In this document: one piece after another, positions 7,806-15,566 of the stretch
Layout: the number at the start of each line of letters is the position of its first letter
How positions within the stretch are numbered: the stretch's first letter is position 1
NCBI GenBank assembly: GCA_035556135.1
Contig: DATMFO010000009.1
Span: forward strand, 267,397 to 331,396
DNA length: 64,000 bases
DNA from: ZC4RG30 sp035556135
GTDB lineage: Bacteria; Pseudomonadota; Gammaproteobacteria; Steroidobacterales; Steroidobacteraceae
Reading direction: 5' to 3'
Program-made: the position numbers and the translations under genes
The notes under the pieces: model-generated
The model's input: the letters and a program-made list of their open reading frames with translations, nothing else
Told to the model about the DNA's origin: nothing
Database searches by the model: none

Positions 7806-9269
7806 CTACAGGCCGTGGCCGCCGGATCCTGCTGGCGCGGCAACGGCGGCACCGGCACCGCGGATCAAGGCCGCGCCGAGCGCAGCACCGAGGATGACGA
7901 ATCCGGCGCCAGCCGCGAAGGCCAGCCGGTAGCCGGCGTTCAGGGCCTCGACGGCAGCGCCGGCCTGCTGCAGCCCATCCGCGGGCAGGGCATTCTGCGT
8001 ATGCGCGGCAGCAAGGCTCGCCAGCACCGCCAGGCCCAGGGCGCCGCCCATCATGAAAGAGGTGTTCACCATCCCAGATGCCAGGCCTGACTCGCTGGGG
8101 GGCACATCATTCATCGCCGCCAGCAGCAGCGGGTTGAAGGCGATGCCGGCGCCGACGCCAAGCAGTGCCATGGCCGGTATCACGTCGAGCCACACGCTGC
8201 CGTCCACTGGTGCGCGTGCGAACAGGAGCAGGCCGCAGGCGGCGATCAACAGCCCCGCCACCAGGGGACCGCGCAGGCCGAAGCGCATCACCAGCCTGGC
8301 CGAGATCCCCAGCGAACAGGCCGCCATGATGAGATTGGCCGGCAGGAAGGCGAGGCCTACCTCCAGGGGGTCGCGTCCCAGCACCAGCTGCAGGTACAGC
8401 GCCGAGATGAAGAACCACGCGAACATGCCCGCCGCCCACAGCACGGCGATGAGGTTTGCGGTGGTGACGCTCTTGCGGCGCAGGAGCGCCGGCGGCATCA
8501 GCGGCGCCTCGATGCGCGACTCGATATGGAGGAAGGCCACCATCATCACGGCGGCGATGCCGAGTTTCACCAGGGTGCGTGGTGACAGCCAGCCGACTTC
8601 GTTGCCGTTCACGATGGCGTAGACGGCGAGCAGCATGGCGCCGGTGACGATGATGGCGCCGAGCCAGTCGAGTCGTGGTGCACCTGCCATGCCGCGGCCG
8701 GCGGGGATCAGCATCTGGCAGGCCACATATACCGCGATGCCGATGGGCACATTGACCAGGAAGATCCAGTGCCAGCCCACCGAATCCGTCAGCAGGCCGC
8801 CGAGCAGCACGCCGATGCTGCCGCCGCCGGAACAGACGAAGCCGTAGATGCCCATGGCCTTCGCGCGTTCACCGGGTTCGGTGAACACATTCATGATCAG
8901 TGACAGCGCGGCGGCGGAGACCACGGCGCCGCCCACGCCCTGCACTGCGCGTCCGATGATGAGCATGGACTGCGTGGTGGCCAGGCCGCAGGCGGCCGAG
9001 GCCAGCGTGAACAAGGCGAGGCCACCCAGGAACACACGCCGATGGCCAAGCACATCACCCAGCCGGCCCCCCAGCAGCAGCAGGCCGCCGAAGGTGAGCA
9101 GGTAGGCGTTCACCACCCATACCAGGGAAGTCTCGGTGAACTGCAGGTCCTCGCGGATGGAGGGCAGCGCGACGTTCACGATGGTGCTGTCGAGCACGAT
9201 CATCAGGACGCCGAGGCAGAGGATGTACAGCGCCAGCCAGCGCTGGCTGTGCGAGATGCCGTGGGCCAT
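7806..9269 (-). CDS. MFS multidrug efflux transporter, DHA2 (EmrB/QacA) family
   Basis: 487 residues from the ATG at 9269. A longer open frame exists upstream, but its extra 59 residues are Arg-rich and unlike a transporter. LDSTIVNVALP (26-36) at the end of helix 1 is the hallmark of the 14-helix DHA2 drug:H+ antiporters. About fourteen hydrophobic segments follow, with GGRLGD in the helix 2-3 loop and the motif-C-like GVGGAV. The C-terminus is Ala-rich. Its role is proton-driven export of drugs or toxic metabolites across the inner membrane; the substrate is unknown. No MarR/TetR regulator or membrane-fusion partner is adjacent. Confidence 0.88.
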   Translation of the reverse strand: MAHGISHSQRWLALYILCLGVLMIVLDSTIVNVALPSIREDLQFTETSLVWVVNAYLLTFGGLLLLGGRLGDVLGHRRVFLGGLALFTLASAACGLATTQSMLIIGRAVQGVGGAVVSAAALSLIMNVFTEPGERAKAMGIYGFVCSGGGSIGVLLGGLLTDSVGWHWIFLVNVPIGIAVYVACQMLIPAGRGMAGAPRLDWLGAIIVTGAMLLAVYAIVNGNEVGWLSPRTLVKLGIAAVMMVAFLHIESRIEAPLMPPALLRRKSVTTANLIAVLWAAGMFAWFFISALYLQLVLGRDPLEVGLAFLPANLIMAACSLGISARLVMRFGLRGPLVAGLLIAACGLLLFARAPVDGSVWLDVIPAMALLGVGAGIAFNPLLLAAMNDVPPSESGLASGMVNTSFMMGGALGLAVLASLAAAHTQNALPADGLQQAGAAVEALNAGYRLAFAAGAGFVILGAALGAALIRGAGAAVAAPAGSGGHGL

Positions 9270-9555
9270 GGGATGCGGGGTCGGGAGGGTCGCGCATCCT
9301 AGCCCAAAGGGGGTGCGGCGGCGAAGCTCCGGCCCGCCTCTTTTTTCGGCGACCGGGGTTGCGCCACTGCCAGCGGCGGCGCGCGCACCCCGGTTTTTGT
9401 CGCCCCTTATTTTTGTAGTCGCCTCCCCCCGTCTGGCGGCGATCATACCCCGCCGGAACCCCTATTTGCGAAACGCGGCGTTTTCCATCCGCACCCTCCG
9501 TGCTAAGGTCCGCCGACATATCGCACCCTCGATTCCGGGGTAAGAGAACAACTAC

Positions 9556-10533
9556 ATGGCCCGGACCGCACTGCCGCAGATTCCCCGCGAAGAACTGGAT
9601 CAGCTGCGCGAGTTCCGCCTGCTGCCGAACCTCACCAAGATCCCGCTGTTCGTCGGCCTGATGGCTGGCCTGACCTGGGTGGCCTGGAATTCGGACAATC
9701 CCTGGCTGCTGGTGCCGCTGTACATCGCACTGGGGTACCTGTGGATGGGCATGGTCACGTTCATGCACGACGCGCTGCACCACACCCTGTTCCGAAGCAA
9801 GGCGGTGAACTGGGCCTTCGGCATCCTCTGCATGCTGCCGATCTTCGCGACATTCGTGGGCTTCCGCGAGGATCACATCGAACATCACCGGCACAACCGC
9901 TCGCCGCGCGATCCGGACGCGTTCACGATGGGCAAGCGCGGTGTGGGCGACTTCGTGCTCTTCTATGCATATGCCGCGATCGGTGGCGTGCTCAGCTTCA
10001 TCCACTTCAACTTCATCTACCCCTTCCAGAAGTTCGGGCTGAAACTGTGGGCCATCCAGCTGTTCGAGCTGGCGCTGAAGGGCACGGTGTACTGGCTGGT
10101 GCTGTCGTGGGCGGCGGAGCAGGGCATGCTCGGCAAGGCGCTGGAGGTATGGCTGTATCCGGTGCTGGTGCTTTCGCTGCTGAATTCCATGCGCTTCATC
10201 GCCGAGCACTACGGCGCGCCGTGGAACGAGGGGCAGATGGCCGGCACGCGCACGGTGACATCAAACCCCGTGCACTCCTTCTTCTGGAACAACATCAACT
10301 GGCACATCGGTCACCACGTGTATCCCACCGTGCCCTGGTACAACCTGCAGAAGCTGCACAAGGTGCTGGAGCCGCAGATCATCGCCAGCGGCGCGCCGGT
10401 AGATAAAAGCTACGTGGCGGTGTACTGGGATGCGCTGCGTCGCGGCCCCGAATCGCCGGAGCAGCTGGCAGAAGTACTGGCCTCCCGCAGCCCTGCCGCG
10501 CGTTTCGGCGCGGCAGGGGTTGAAGCGGCTTAA
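9556..10533 (+). CDS. membrane fatty acid desaturase family protein
   Basis: 325 residues with several hydrophobic segments. The three His boxes of membrane di-iron desaturases and hydroxylases are present: HDALHH (71-76), HIEHH (107-111) and HIGHH (about 249-253). These ligate the di-iron centre that inserts double bonds, or hydroxyl groups, into lipid acyl chains or carotenoid-type substrates. The box spacing suits the fatty_acid_desaturase domain family; the exact substrate cannot be assigned. It is a single gene, convergent with the PEBP gene, and its TAA stop overlaps the other gene's stop codon. Confidence 0.88.
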   Translation: MARTALPQIPREELDQLREFRLLPNLTKIPLFVGLMAGLTWVAWNSDNPWLLVPLYIALGYLWMGMVTFMHDALHHTLFRSKAVNWAFGILCMLPIFATFVGFREDHIEHHRHNRSPRDPDAFTMGKRGVGDFVLFYAYAAIGGVLSFIHFNFIYPFQKFGLKLWAIQLFELALKGTVYWLVLSWAAEQGMLGKALEVWLYPVLVLSLLNSMRFIAEHYGAPWNEGQMAGTRTVTSNPVHSFFWNNINWHIGHHVYPTVPWYNLQKLHKVLEPQIIASGAPVDKSYVAVYWDALRRGPESPEQLAEVLASRSPAARFGAAGVEAA

Positions 10534-11156
10534 GGACTCTTGAAGCGGCCCACGTAGGCCGCCTTCGCCACCACCTTGCCACCCTTGATGGCCTCGAGCA
10601 GCTCGGCGCGGCTCGCGGTCGCGGGCAGGTCGAGCCTGGTGTTCAGCGCGTAGAACTCGAACACGTAGTGGTGGTAGCGCGGACCCGCCGGGGCACCCAT
10701 GCCCATGTAGGCGTTGTCGCGCATGCCCTTGCCCACGACGGAGCCAGTGGGCAGCTTGCCTTCCTCGATCCGCGTCACCGGCGCCGTGGCGGGAATGTTC
10801 CACACCACCCAGTGCAGCACGTCTTCGGCATTGGGGCCGAAGGCCACATCGAGGTCATGCATGATGATGGCGATGCTCTGTGCATTCGCCGGGACGTTGC
10901 TCAGTGTGAAGTCCGGCTGCGTGTTGCCGCCGGCCATCGAGTACTTCGGCGGGACGATGCCGCCGTCGGCAAAGGCCTTGCTCTCGACCAGCAGCTGCAC
11001 GAGGGCACCGCCACCGCCGCGCGGCGGTCCGCCGGCACGGGGACCACCAGGAGGACCACCACCGGGCGGACCACCTGGAGCCTGCGCGAGCACCGGGCCC
11101 GCGCCCATCGCAGCGAAAGCGAGCAGCGCTGCGCTCTTGATGAATGACCTTCGCAT
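10530..11156 (-). CDS. exported YbhB/YbcL-family (PEBP-like) protein
   Basis: 208 residues. A Sec signal peptide (about 1-24, ending VLAQA) is followed by a Gly/Pro-rich stretch (about 26-52, repeated GGPPGG). The PEBP core follows, with the ligand-pocket motifs FTLSNVPANAQSIAIIMHD, HWVVWNIPA and YHHYVFEFYAL. Bacterial relatives of Raf kinase inhibitor protein have no agreed function; they bind anionic or phospholipid-like ligands. It converges on the desaturase gene, and the two stop codons share the four bases TTAA. Confidence 0.88.
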   Translation of the reverse strand: MRRSFIKSAALLAFAAMGAGPVLAQAPGGPPGGGPPGGPRAGGPPRGGGGALVQLLVESKAFADGGIVPPKYSMAGGNTQPDFTLSNVPANAQSIAIIMHDLDVAFGPNAEDVLHWVVWNIPATAPVTRIEEGKLPTGSVVGKGMRDNAYMGMGAPAGPRYHHYVFEFYALNTRLDLPATASRAELLEAIKGGKVVAKAAYVGRFKSP

Positions 11157-11249
11157 GTCGAACCCCTTCGGTTGGTGATGAGGATCAGGACATCGCGAGT
11201 ATATCGCCGGCCATCGTGAACTCCGGCTGACGCGCCGGGGCCGTTCGGA

Positions 11250-11519
11250 TCAGCCAGTCATGTGCGCGCGCTGGCGCTGCACTTCATGCACTTCGGCCAG
11301 TGGCAGATGGGTCTGCTGCGCGATCTGCGCAAGGATGGCGTGCGCGGGATCCTTTGGCATGCGCAGCTGATGCACGCGTTCCCAGATGCGCACGCGCATT
11401 TCAGGGGTGTGTTCGAGCGATCGCTGCGCAAGCAGGTCCTGGCTGCGGCGTTGCTCGGCTTCGAGCCGACGCCGTTCGAGTTGCGCGCGGAAGTCGCTGA
11501 CGTAATCGGTGGTGATCAT
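11250..11519 (-). CDS. small conserved protein of unknown function, third gene of coupled operon
   Basis: 89 residues from the ATG at 11519. The start is fixed by its ATGA overlap with the stop of the preceding gene. The sequence is charged and Arg/Gln-rich, probably helical (LERRRLEAEQRR), with no membrane segment or recognisable catalytic motif. I cannot name a family. Tight coupling with the two upstream small genes suggests they act together or are needed in fixed ratio. Confidence 0.7.
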   Translation of the reverse strand: MITTDYVSDFRAQLERRRLEAEQRRSQDLLAQRSLEHTPEMRVRIWERVHQLRMPKDPAHAILAQIAQQTHLPLAEVHEVQRQRAHMTG

Positions 11520-11929
11520 CGGGTCTCCGGTGCGCACAATGTGGCGCTGATGTTGATGCGGACGCGGATGGGGCAAGGCGTGCGCTCGTGCGAGGCCTGC
11601 AATCGCTGGCCGGGACAGGCAACCGTGACCTGCTTCTGCTGCGCGCGCCGCGCGCCAGCGGTGGCCACTTCGGCGACGTAGTCGTGCAGTCCCAGCTCGC
11701 CATCGCAGCCCTTGCAGGGGCAGGCGTAGCGGAACAAGGTGCGCGCGCCGGGAAAGTACGAGTAGTTCTGCTGCGAGGGCGGCAGGGTCGAGCCATCGTC
11801 AAAGTCGAGCTCGACATGGAGCTCTGAAACCTGCGGAAAGAGCTCGCGCAGTGGCGTGGCCCTGTTCAGTTCCTGTTTCTGCAGTTTCCTGCTGTCCGGT
11901 AGCGATGCCCTGGTGGAGGGACGGCTCAC
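11516..11929 (-). CDS. hypothetical Cys-containing protein, possible zinc site, GTG start
   Basis: 137 residues. The GTG start at 11929 is supported by a GTGA overlap with the stop of the 52-residue gene upstream; no ATG fits better. A cluster ACPCKGCDGEL (about 69-79) plus later cysteines (ACPGQ, TPCP) could bind zinc, as in small ribbon proteins, but I do not recognise a named family. It is soluble with no signal peptide and is probably translated by coupling. It ends in an ATGA overlap with the next gene. Confidence 0.65.
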   Translation of the reverse strand: MSRPSTRASLPDSRKLQKQELNRATPLRELFPQVSELHVELDFDDGSTLPPSQQNYSYFPGARTLFRYACPCKGCDGELGLHDYVAEVATAGARRAQQKQVTVACPGQRLQASHERTPCPIRVRINISATLCAPETR

Positions 11930-12084
11930 GTCGTACCGCTCGCCGGCTTGGTCTCCGGCGCTGTAAGCGTAGTAGCGGTGTCGGCCACAGGCGCTTCGCC
12001 GCGCCGGCGCAGGCGTTCATCCTGACGCTGCTTGCGCGCGAGTTCCCGCTGCCGCTTCTGCTGGCGGAAGTTCACCTTCGCCAT
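11926..12084 (-). CDS. 52-residue basic protein, first gene of coupled operon
   Basis: A short gene easily missed by length cut-offs: MAKVNFRQQKRQRELARKQR..., 52 residues, strongly basic in the first 30 (Arg/Lys/Gln helix) with a Thr/Ala/Pro-rich tail. An AGGAG ribosome-binding site sits about 9 bases before the ATG. The TGA stop shares bases with the GTG of the next gene, so this frame explains that unusual start. Basic N-terminal peptides of this kind suggest RNA or ribosome contact, but the function is unknown. It lies directly behind the terminator of the RNA-binding protein gene. Confidence 0.75.
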   Translation of the reverse strand: MAKVNFRQQKRQRELARKQRQDERLRRRGEAPVADTATTLTAPETKPASGTT

Positions 12085-12096
12085 TTACCTGCTCCT

Positions 12097-12126
12097 GAAA
12101 GAAAACGGGCCGGCATAGCCGGCCCG
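12097..12126 (-). terminator. Rho-independent terminator after RNA-binding protein gene
   Basis: On the minus strand a perfect 9-bp stem CGGGCCGGC / GCCGGCCCG with a 3-nt loop is followed by TTTTCTTTC. It begins 19 bases past the stop of the RRM gene, and its T-run runs almost into the Shine-Dalgarno of the 52-residue gene, so read-through here would feed the small-gene operon. Confidence 0.88.
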
Positions 12127-12144
12127 CATTCGACTAAGGCTGGG

Positions 12145-12501
12145 TTACCAGCGGCCGCCACCGCCGCCGCCGTAACCACCGCCGCCGCCGCCACCGCTGC
12201 GGCCACCGCCGCCGCCGCCGTAGCCGCCGCGACCACCACCGCCGCCGCCACCGCCGCGGGGCTTGTCCTGCGCCTCATTCACGCGCAGCGGACGACCGCC
12301 GAGATCCTTGCCGTTGACGGCCTGGATCGCACGCGCGGCATCGGCGCTGCTCATCTCGACGAAGCCGAAGCCACGGGGACGGCCGGTCTCGCGATCGTTG
12401 GGGAGGGACACCGATTCGACAGTGCCGTGCGGTGCGAACAGCGCGCGGACCTGGTCCTCGGTAGCGGTGAACGGCAGGTTGCCGACATAAATCTTGGCCA
12501 T
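12145..12501 (-). CDS. glycine-rich RNA-binding protein (single RRM)
   Basis: 118 residues. One RNA-recognition motif: RNP2 as KIYVGNLPF (3-11) and RNP1 as RGFGFVEM (43-50), followed by a tail (about 82-118) of Gly runs punctuated by Arg, Tyr and Trp. Such single-RRM Gly-tail proteins occur in cyanobacteria and many proteobacteria, are often cold-induced, and bind single-stranded RNA. The tail's codons form a GC-rich near-repeat in the DNA. GAGAGAAGAG about 8 bases upstream serves as ribosome-binding site. It has its own terminator. Confidence 0.92.
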   Translation of the reverse strand: MAKIYVGNLPFTATEDQVRALFAPHGTVESVSLPNDRETGRPRGFGFVEMSSADAARAIQAVNGKDLGGRPLRVNEAQDKPRGGGGGGGGRGGYGGGGGGRSGGGGGGGYGGGGGGRW

Positions 12502-12857
12502 GTGTGTGAACTCTTCTCTCTATGACTGATGAAATGACAATGGCAGGGAAACGGAGTCGTAGAGAGCCGCATCGCGGCAGACCATGATCCAGTCCTGACA
12601 CCTGATCGGCAGGCGTTTCGGCTCGAGCGAGTGCACCCGGACAGAGGTGCATGGACGATACAAACGAACGACGATCTGCGGGCAGTCTAGCGGGTTTGTT
12701 GGCCTGCGGGGAGAAATCTCACCAGAAATCAGTGATTTCCGGCTGTCATGGCAGCTAATTCCTCATTGCGTCGTCAATTGGCTTCACTCCGGGAGCCGCG
12801 GGATAGACCGGTTGCAGCATCGTCGGGGTTGGCACCGGCAACCATACTGGGGTCGCG
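12502..12857. other. 356-bp intergenic region, divergent genes
   Basis: No gene is supported here. The region holds the promoters of the RNA-binding protein gene (minus) and the serine hydrolase gene (plus). The RRM side probably includes an mRNA leader, but I see no cold-shock box that I can identify with confidence. A small dyad GAAATC-agt-GATTTC lies near 12723-12737. No convincing sigma-70 promoter was found by eye. Confidence 0.5.
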
Positions 12858-14165
12858 ATGCCGAGACTGACTCCCCTCCATTGCATGCGTTCCGGTGCTG
12901 CAGCGGCGCTGGCCCTGGTGCTGCTGGCGTCCTGCGGCGGGAGTGACGGGACGGCGGCGCCACCGGCTGCGCCGCCGCCTGACAGCCTTCCACCAGAGAG
13001 TGTTCCAGCGCAGCTGCCCGAACCACTGCGGCGCGGCCCGCCCAGCGACGTGCCTGCCGCGCTGCAATGGCAGCGCTGGCGCATGCTCGACGCGGATGTC
13101 AACGCGGTGACTTTCCGCAGCATGGAATCGCTGTTCCCGGTGGCCACCGTTGCACGCAGCGGGCCGGTATGGGATCTGCCGCGCGACGAGCAGGCGCTGG
13201 ATTTCAATTACCAGTGGCAGGGCCAGTCTTTGCCCGCCTCCTCGTTCGCGGCGCGCACATTCACCAATGCGCTGCTGATCCTGAAGGATGGTCGCATCGT
13301 CTTCGAGTCCTATAGCAATGGCAGCGACGCGAGCAGCCGCTTCATCGGCTGGTCGATCAGCAAGTCGGTGACTTCGGTGCTGGTGGGATGCGCGCTGGCG
13401 GATGGCAGCATCGCCTCCCTGGATGATGCCGTGACCACCTACGTGCCTGATCTCGCGGGCTCGGCCTATGACGGCGCCTCGATACGCGACCTGCTCGAGA
13501 TGCGCTCGGGTGTGGCGTATGACGAGACCTACGACTTCACCAATCCGGGTCCTGCCGCGATGAACCACATCGAGGCGCTGGTGCGCAACACCACGCGCTT
13601 CGCGGAGATCGCCCGCGTGCTGCCGCGCCGCTTCGCACCTGGTGCGCAGTTCGAGTACAAGACCATTGATACCGGCGTGCTGGGCTGGCTGCTGGAGCGG
13701 GCCACCGGTGCGAGTGTTGCCATGTATACGGAGCGATGCCTGTGGCAGCCGCTGGGCGCGGAGGCCAATGCGTTCTACATCCTGGACGGACCGCCGGGGA
13801 TCGGGCGCGCGTTCAACGGCGCCGGCTTCAACGCCACGCTGCGCGACTTCGGGCGCTTCGGGCAGATGATGCTCGACCTGGGAGTTGCCGACGGGCAGCG
13901 CGTGATCCCGGAGAGCTGGGTGCGCGAGTCCACCACTTCGCGCCAGGCGGAGGATCCGGTGACCGGCGGGTACGGGCTGCACTGGTGAACCCTGGCAGGA
14001 AGCACTGCCTACATGGCCGTCGGGCTGCAGGGCCAGTATGTGTACGTGTCACCGGAGACGCGTACGGTGGTGGTGAAGCTCAGCCACTTTCCGCCCGGGG
14101 ACAACAATGCCCTGCAGGGCGAGACCGTGGCATTCATGGCCGCAGCGGCGGCGTGGAATCCCTGA
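12858..14165 (+). pseudogene. serine hydrolase (beta-lactamase/NylB-like) lipoprotein, interrupted by in-frame TGA
   Basis: The first open part (12858-13988) gives 376 residues: a lipoprotein signal with lipobox LASC (23-26), a Pro-rich linker, and the catalytic SISK (S166, K169) of class C beta-lactamase / 6-aminohexanoate-dimer hydrolase type enzymes. After the TGA at 13986-13988 the same frame continues for 58 codons to a TGA at 14163 and encodes the expected last strands of the fold (AYMAVGLQGQYVYV, VVVKLSHFP). The stop falls where relatives usually have a second Trp (HWW), so a single TGG-to-TGA change explains it. The truncated product lacks core strands and is probably inactive. It may be a genuine young pseudogene or a sequencing error. 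Confidence 0.8.
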
Positions 14166-14171
14166 TCCGGG

Positions 14172-15548
14172 CTATTTTCCGATACAGAAGCTGCCAAAGA
14201 TGCGGCCGAGCAGCTCGTCGCTGCTGACGTCGCCGACCACTTCTCCCAGCGCGCGCTGGGTTTCCCGCAGTTCGAGCGCAGCCAGTTCGCCCTGCTTCGC
14301 GGCCAGCTGTGCCGCGGCGGCTGCGAGCCTGGCGGACGCGCGACGCAGCGCCTCGACATGGCGTGCGCGGGCGGAGAAGGTGCCGCCGCCCTCCTCCGCA
14401 TGGCCCGCGCGCGCGGCAAGGCGCCGGCGCAATTCGTCCAGCCCTTCGCCTGTGGCTGCCGAGATGGGCAGGACCGGGGCGGCGGTGCCTGTGCCCGGGT
14501 GTGTGCTCAGCCCCGGAATGTGCCGCTGCGCTTCCGGCACGAGGTCGATCTTGTTCAGCAGGATGGTGACGGGCACGCCTTCCGGCAATGCGGCCCGCTC
14601 CTCCTCGAAGGATTGCGCGCCTGGATCCGCGCTGGCGTCGACCACGAACAGCAGGTGATCCGCTTTGGCGATCGCTTCGCGCGCGCGGCGCATGCCTTCG
14701 GCTTCGATGGCATCGCTGGTGTGTTCGCGCAGGCCGGCGGTGTCGATCAACTCCACGGGCACACCCTGCACCTGCACGCGTTCGCGCAGCAGGTCGCGCG
14801 TGGTGCCGGCCACCGGTGTGACGATGGCGACGTCATGCCCGGCCAGCGCATTCATCAAGGTGCTCTTGCCGGCATTCGGCCTGCCGGCAATGGCGATGGT
14901 GAGGCCGCGCGTGAGCACGGCGCCCTGCTCTGCCGCGGCCAGCACGCCGGCCACCCGGCGCTGCACGTCTTCCAGCCGTTCGCGCAATTCCTGGCTGCCG
15001 AGGAAGTCGATTTCCTCTTCCGGGAAATCGATGGCTGCTTCCACATACACGCGCAGGCTGGTGAGCGCCGCGGCAGCCGCGTTCACTGCGTCACTGAAAC
15101 CTCCCTGCAATGAACGCAGTGCCGCCTGCGCGGCGCGCTTCGATCCGGCCTGGATGAGGTCGGCCACCGCTTCGGCCTGCGCGAGGTCGATGCGGTTGTT
15201 GAGGAAGGCGCGCTCGGTGAACTCGCCGGGCCGCGCCCGTCGCGCGCCGAGCTCGACGATGCGCTCGATCAGGGCTTCGACGATGACATCTCCGCCATGC
15301 CCCTGCAGCTCCAGCACATGCTCGCCGGTATAGGAATGCGGTGCGGGGAAATGCAGCACGATGCCGGTGTCGAGCAGTTGACCGTCCGCGTCCTGCCAGC
15401 TGAGGTAGCGCGCCTCGCGCGGCGCCGGCAATTCGCCCAGCAGCGCGCGCGCGATGGCGGGCACGTCCTCGCCCGAGACCCGCACGATGGCCACGCCGCC
15501 CCTGCCGGGTGGAGTGGCGGCGGCGACGATGGTGTCGCGCCGGGCCAT
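14172..15548 (-). CDS. mnmE: tRNA uridine-5-carboxymethylaminomethyl modification GTPase MnmE
   Basis: 458 residues, full length for the family. The N-terminal tetrahydrofolate-binding domain (about 1-120) is followed by a helical domain carrying the inserted G domain: GRPNAGKST (222-230, P loop), TPVAGTTRD (G2), DTAG (269-272, G3) and NKID (332-335, G4). The C-terminus ends FCIGK with the catalytic Cys455. With MnmG it installs cmnm5U34 in tRNA wobble positions. It heads toward the origin in the standard order yidC-yidD-rnpA-rpmH on the same strand. Confidence 0.98.
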   Translation of the reverse strand: MARRDTIVAAATPPGRGGVAIVRVSGEDVPAIARALLGELPAPREARYLSWQDADGQLLDTGIVLHFPAPHSYTGEHVLELQGHGGDVIVEALIERIVELGARRARPGEFTERAFLNNRIDLAQAEAVADLIQAGSKRAAQAALRSLQGGFSDAVNAAAAALTSLRVYVEAAIDFPEEEIDFLGSQELRERLEDVQRRVAGVLAAAEQGAVLTRGLTIAIAGRPNAGKSTLMNALAGHDVAIVTPVAGTTRDLLRERVQVQGVPVELIDTAGLREHTSDAIEAEGMRRAREAIAKADHLLFVVDASADPGAQSFEEERAALPEGVPVTILLNKIDLVPEAQRHIPGLSTHPGTGTAAPVLPISAATGEGLDELRRRLAARAGHAEEGGGTFSARARHVEALRRASARLAAAAAQLAAKQGELAALELRETQRALGEVVGDVSSDELLGRIFGSFCIGK

Positions 15549-15566
15549 CGCTTCAGCGCATGGACA

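Noticed and set aside
9055..10209. 384-codon antisense frame crossing the desaturase and MFS start
   Set aside because: Overlaps two supported genes in a different frame and lacks any domain.
12145..12260. GCC-rich near-repeat resembling a tandem repeat or CRISPR-like array
   Set aside because: It encodes the Gly-rich tail of the RNA-binding protein; units are irregular and there are no spacers.
13986..13988. Selenocysteine or programmed read-through at the in-frame TGA
   Set aside because: The expected residue is Trp, the following bases show no selenocysteine-type hairpin that I can recognise, and no selenocysteine genes are in view; a nonsense change is simpler.
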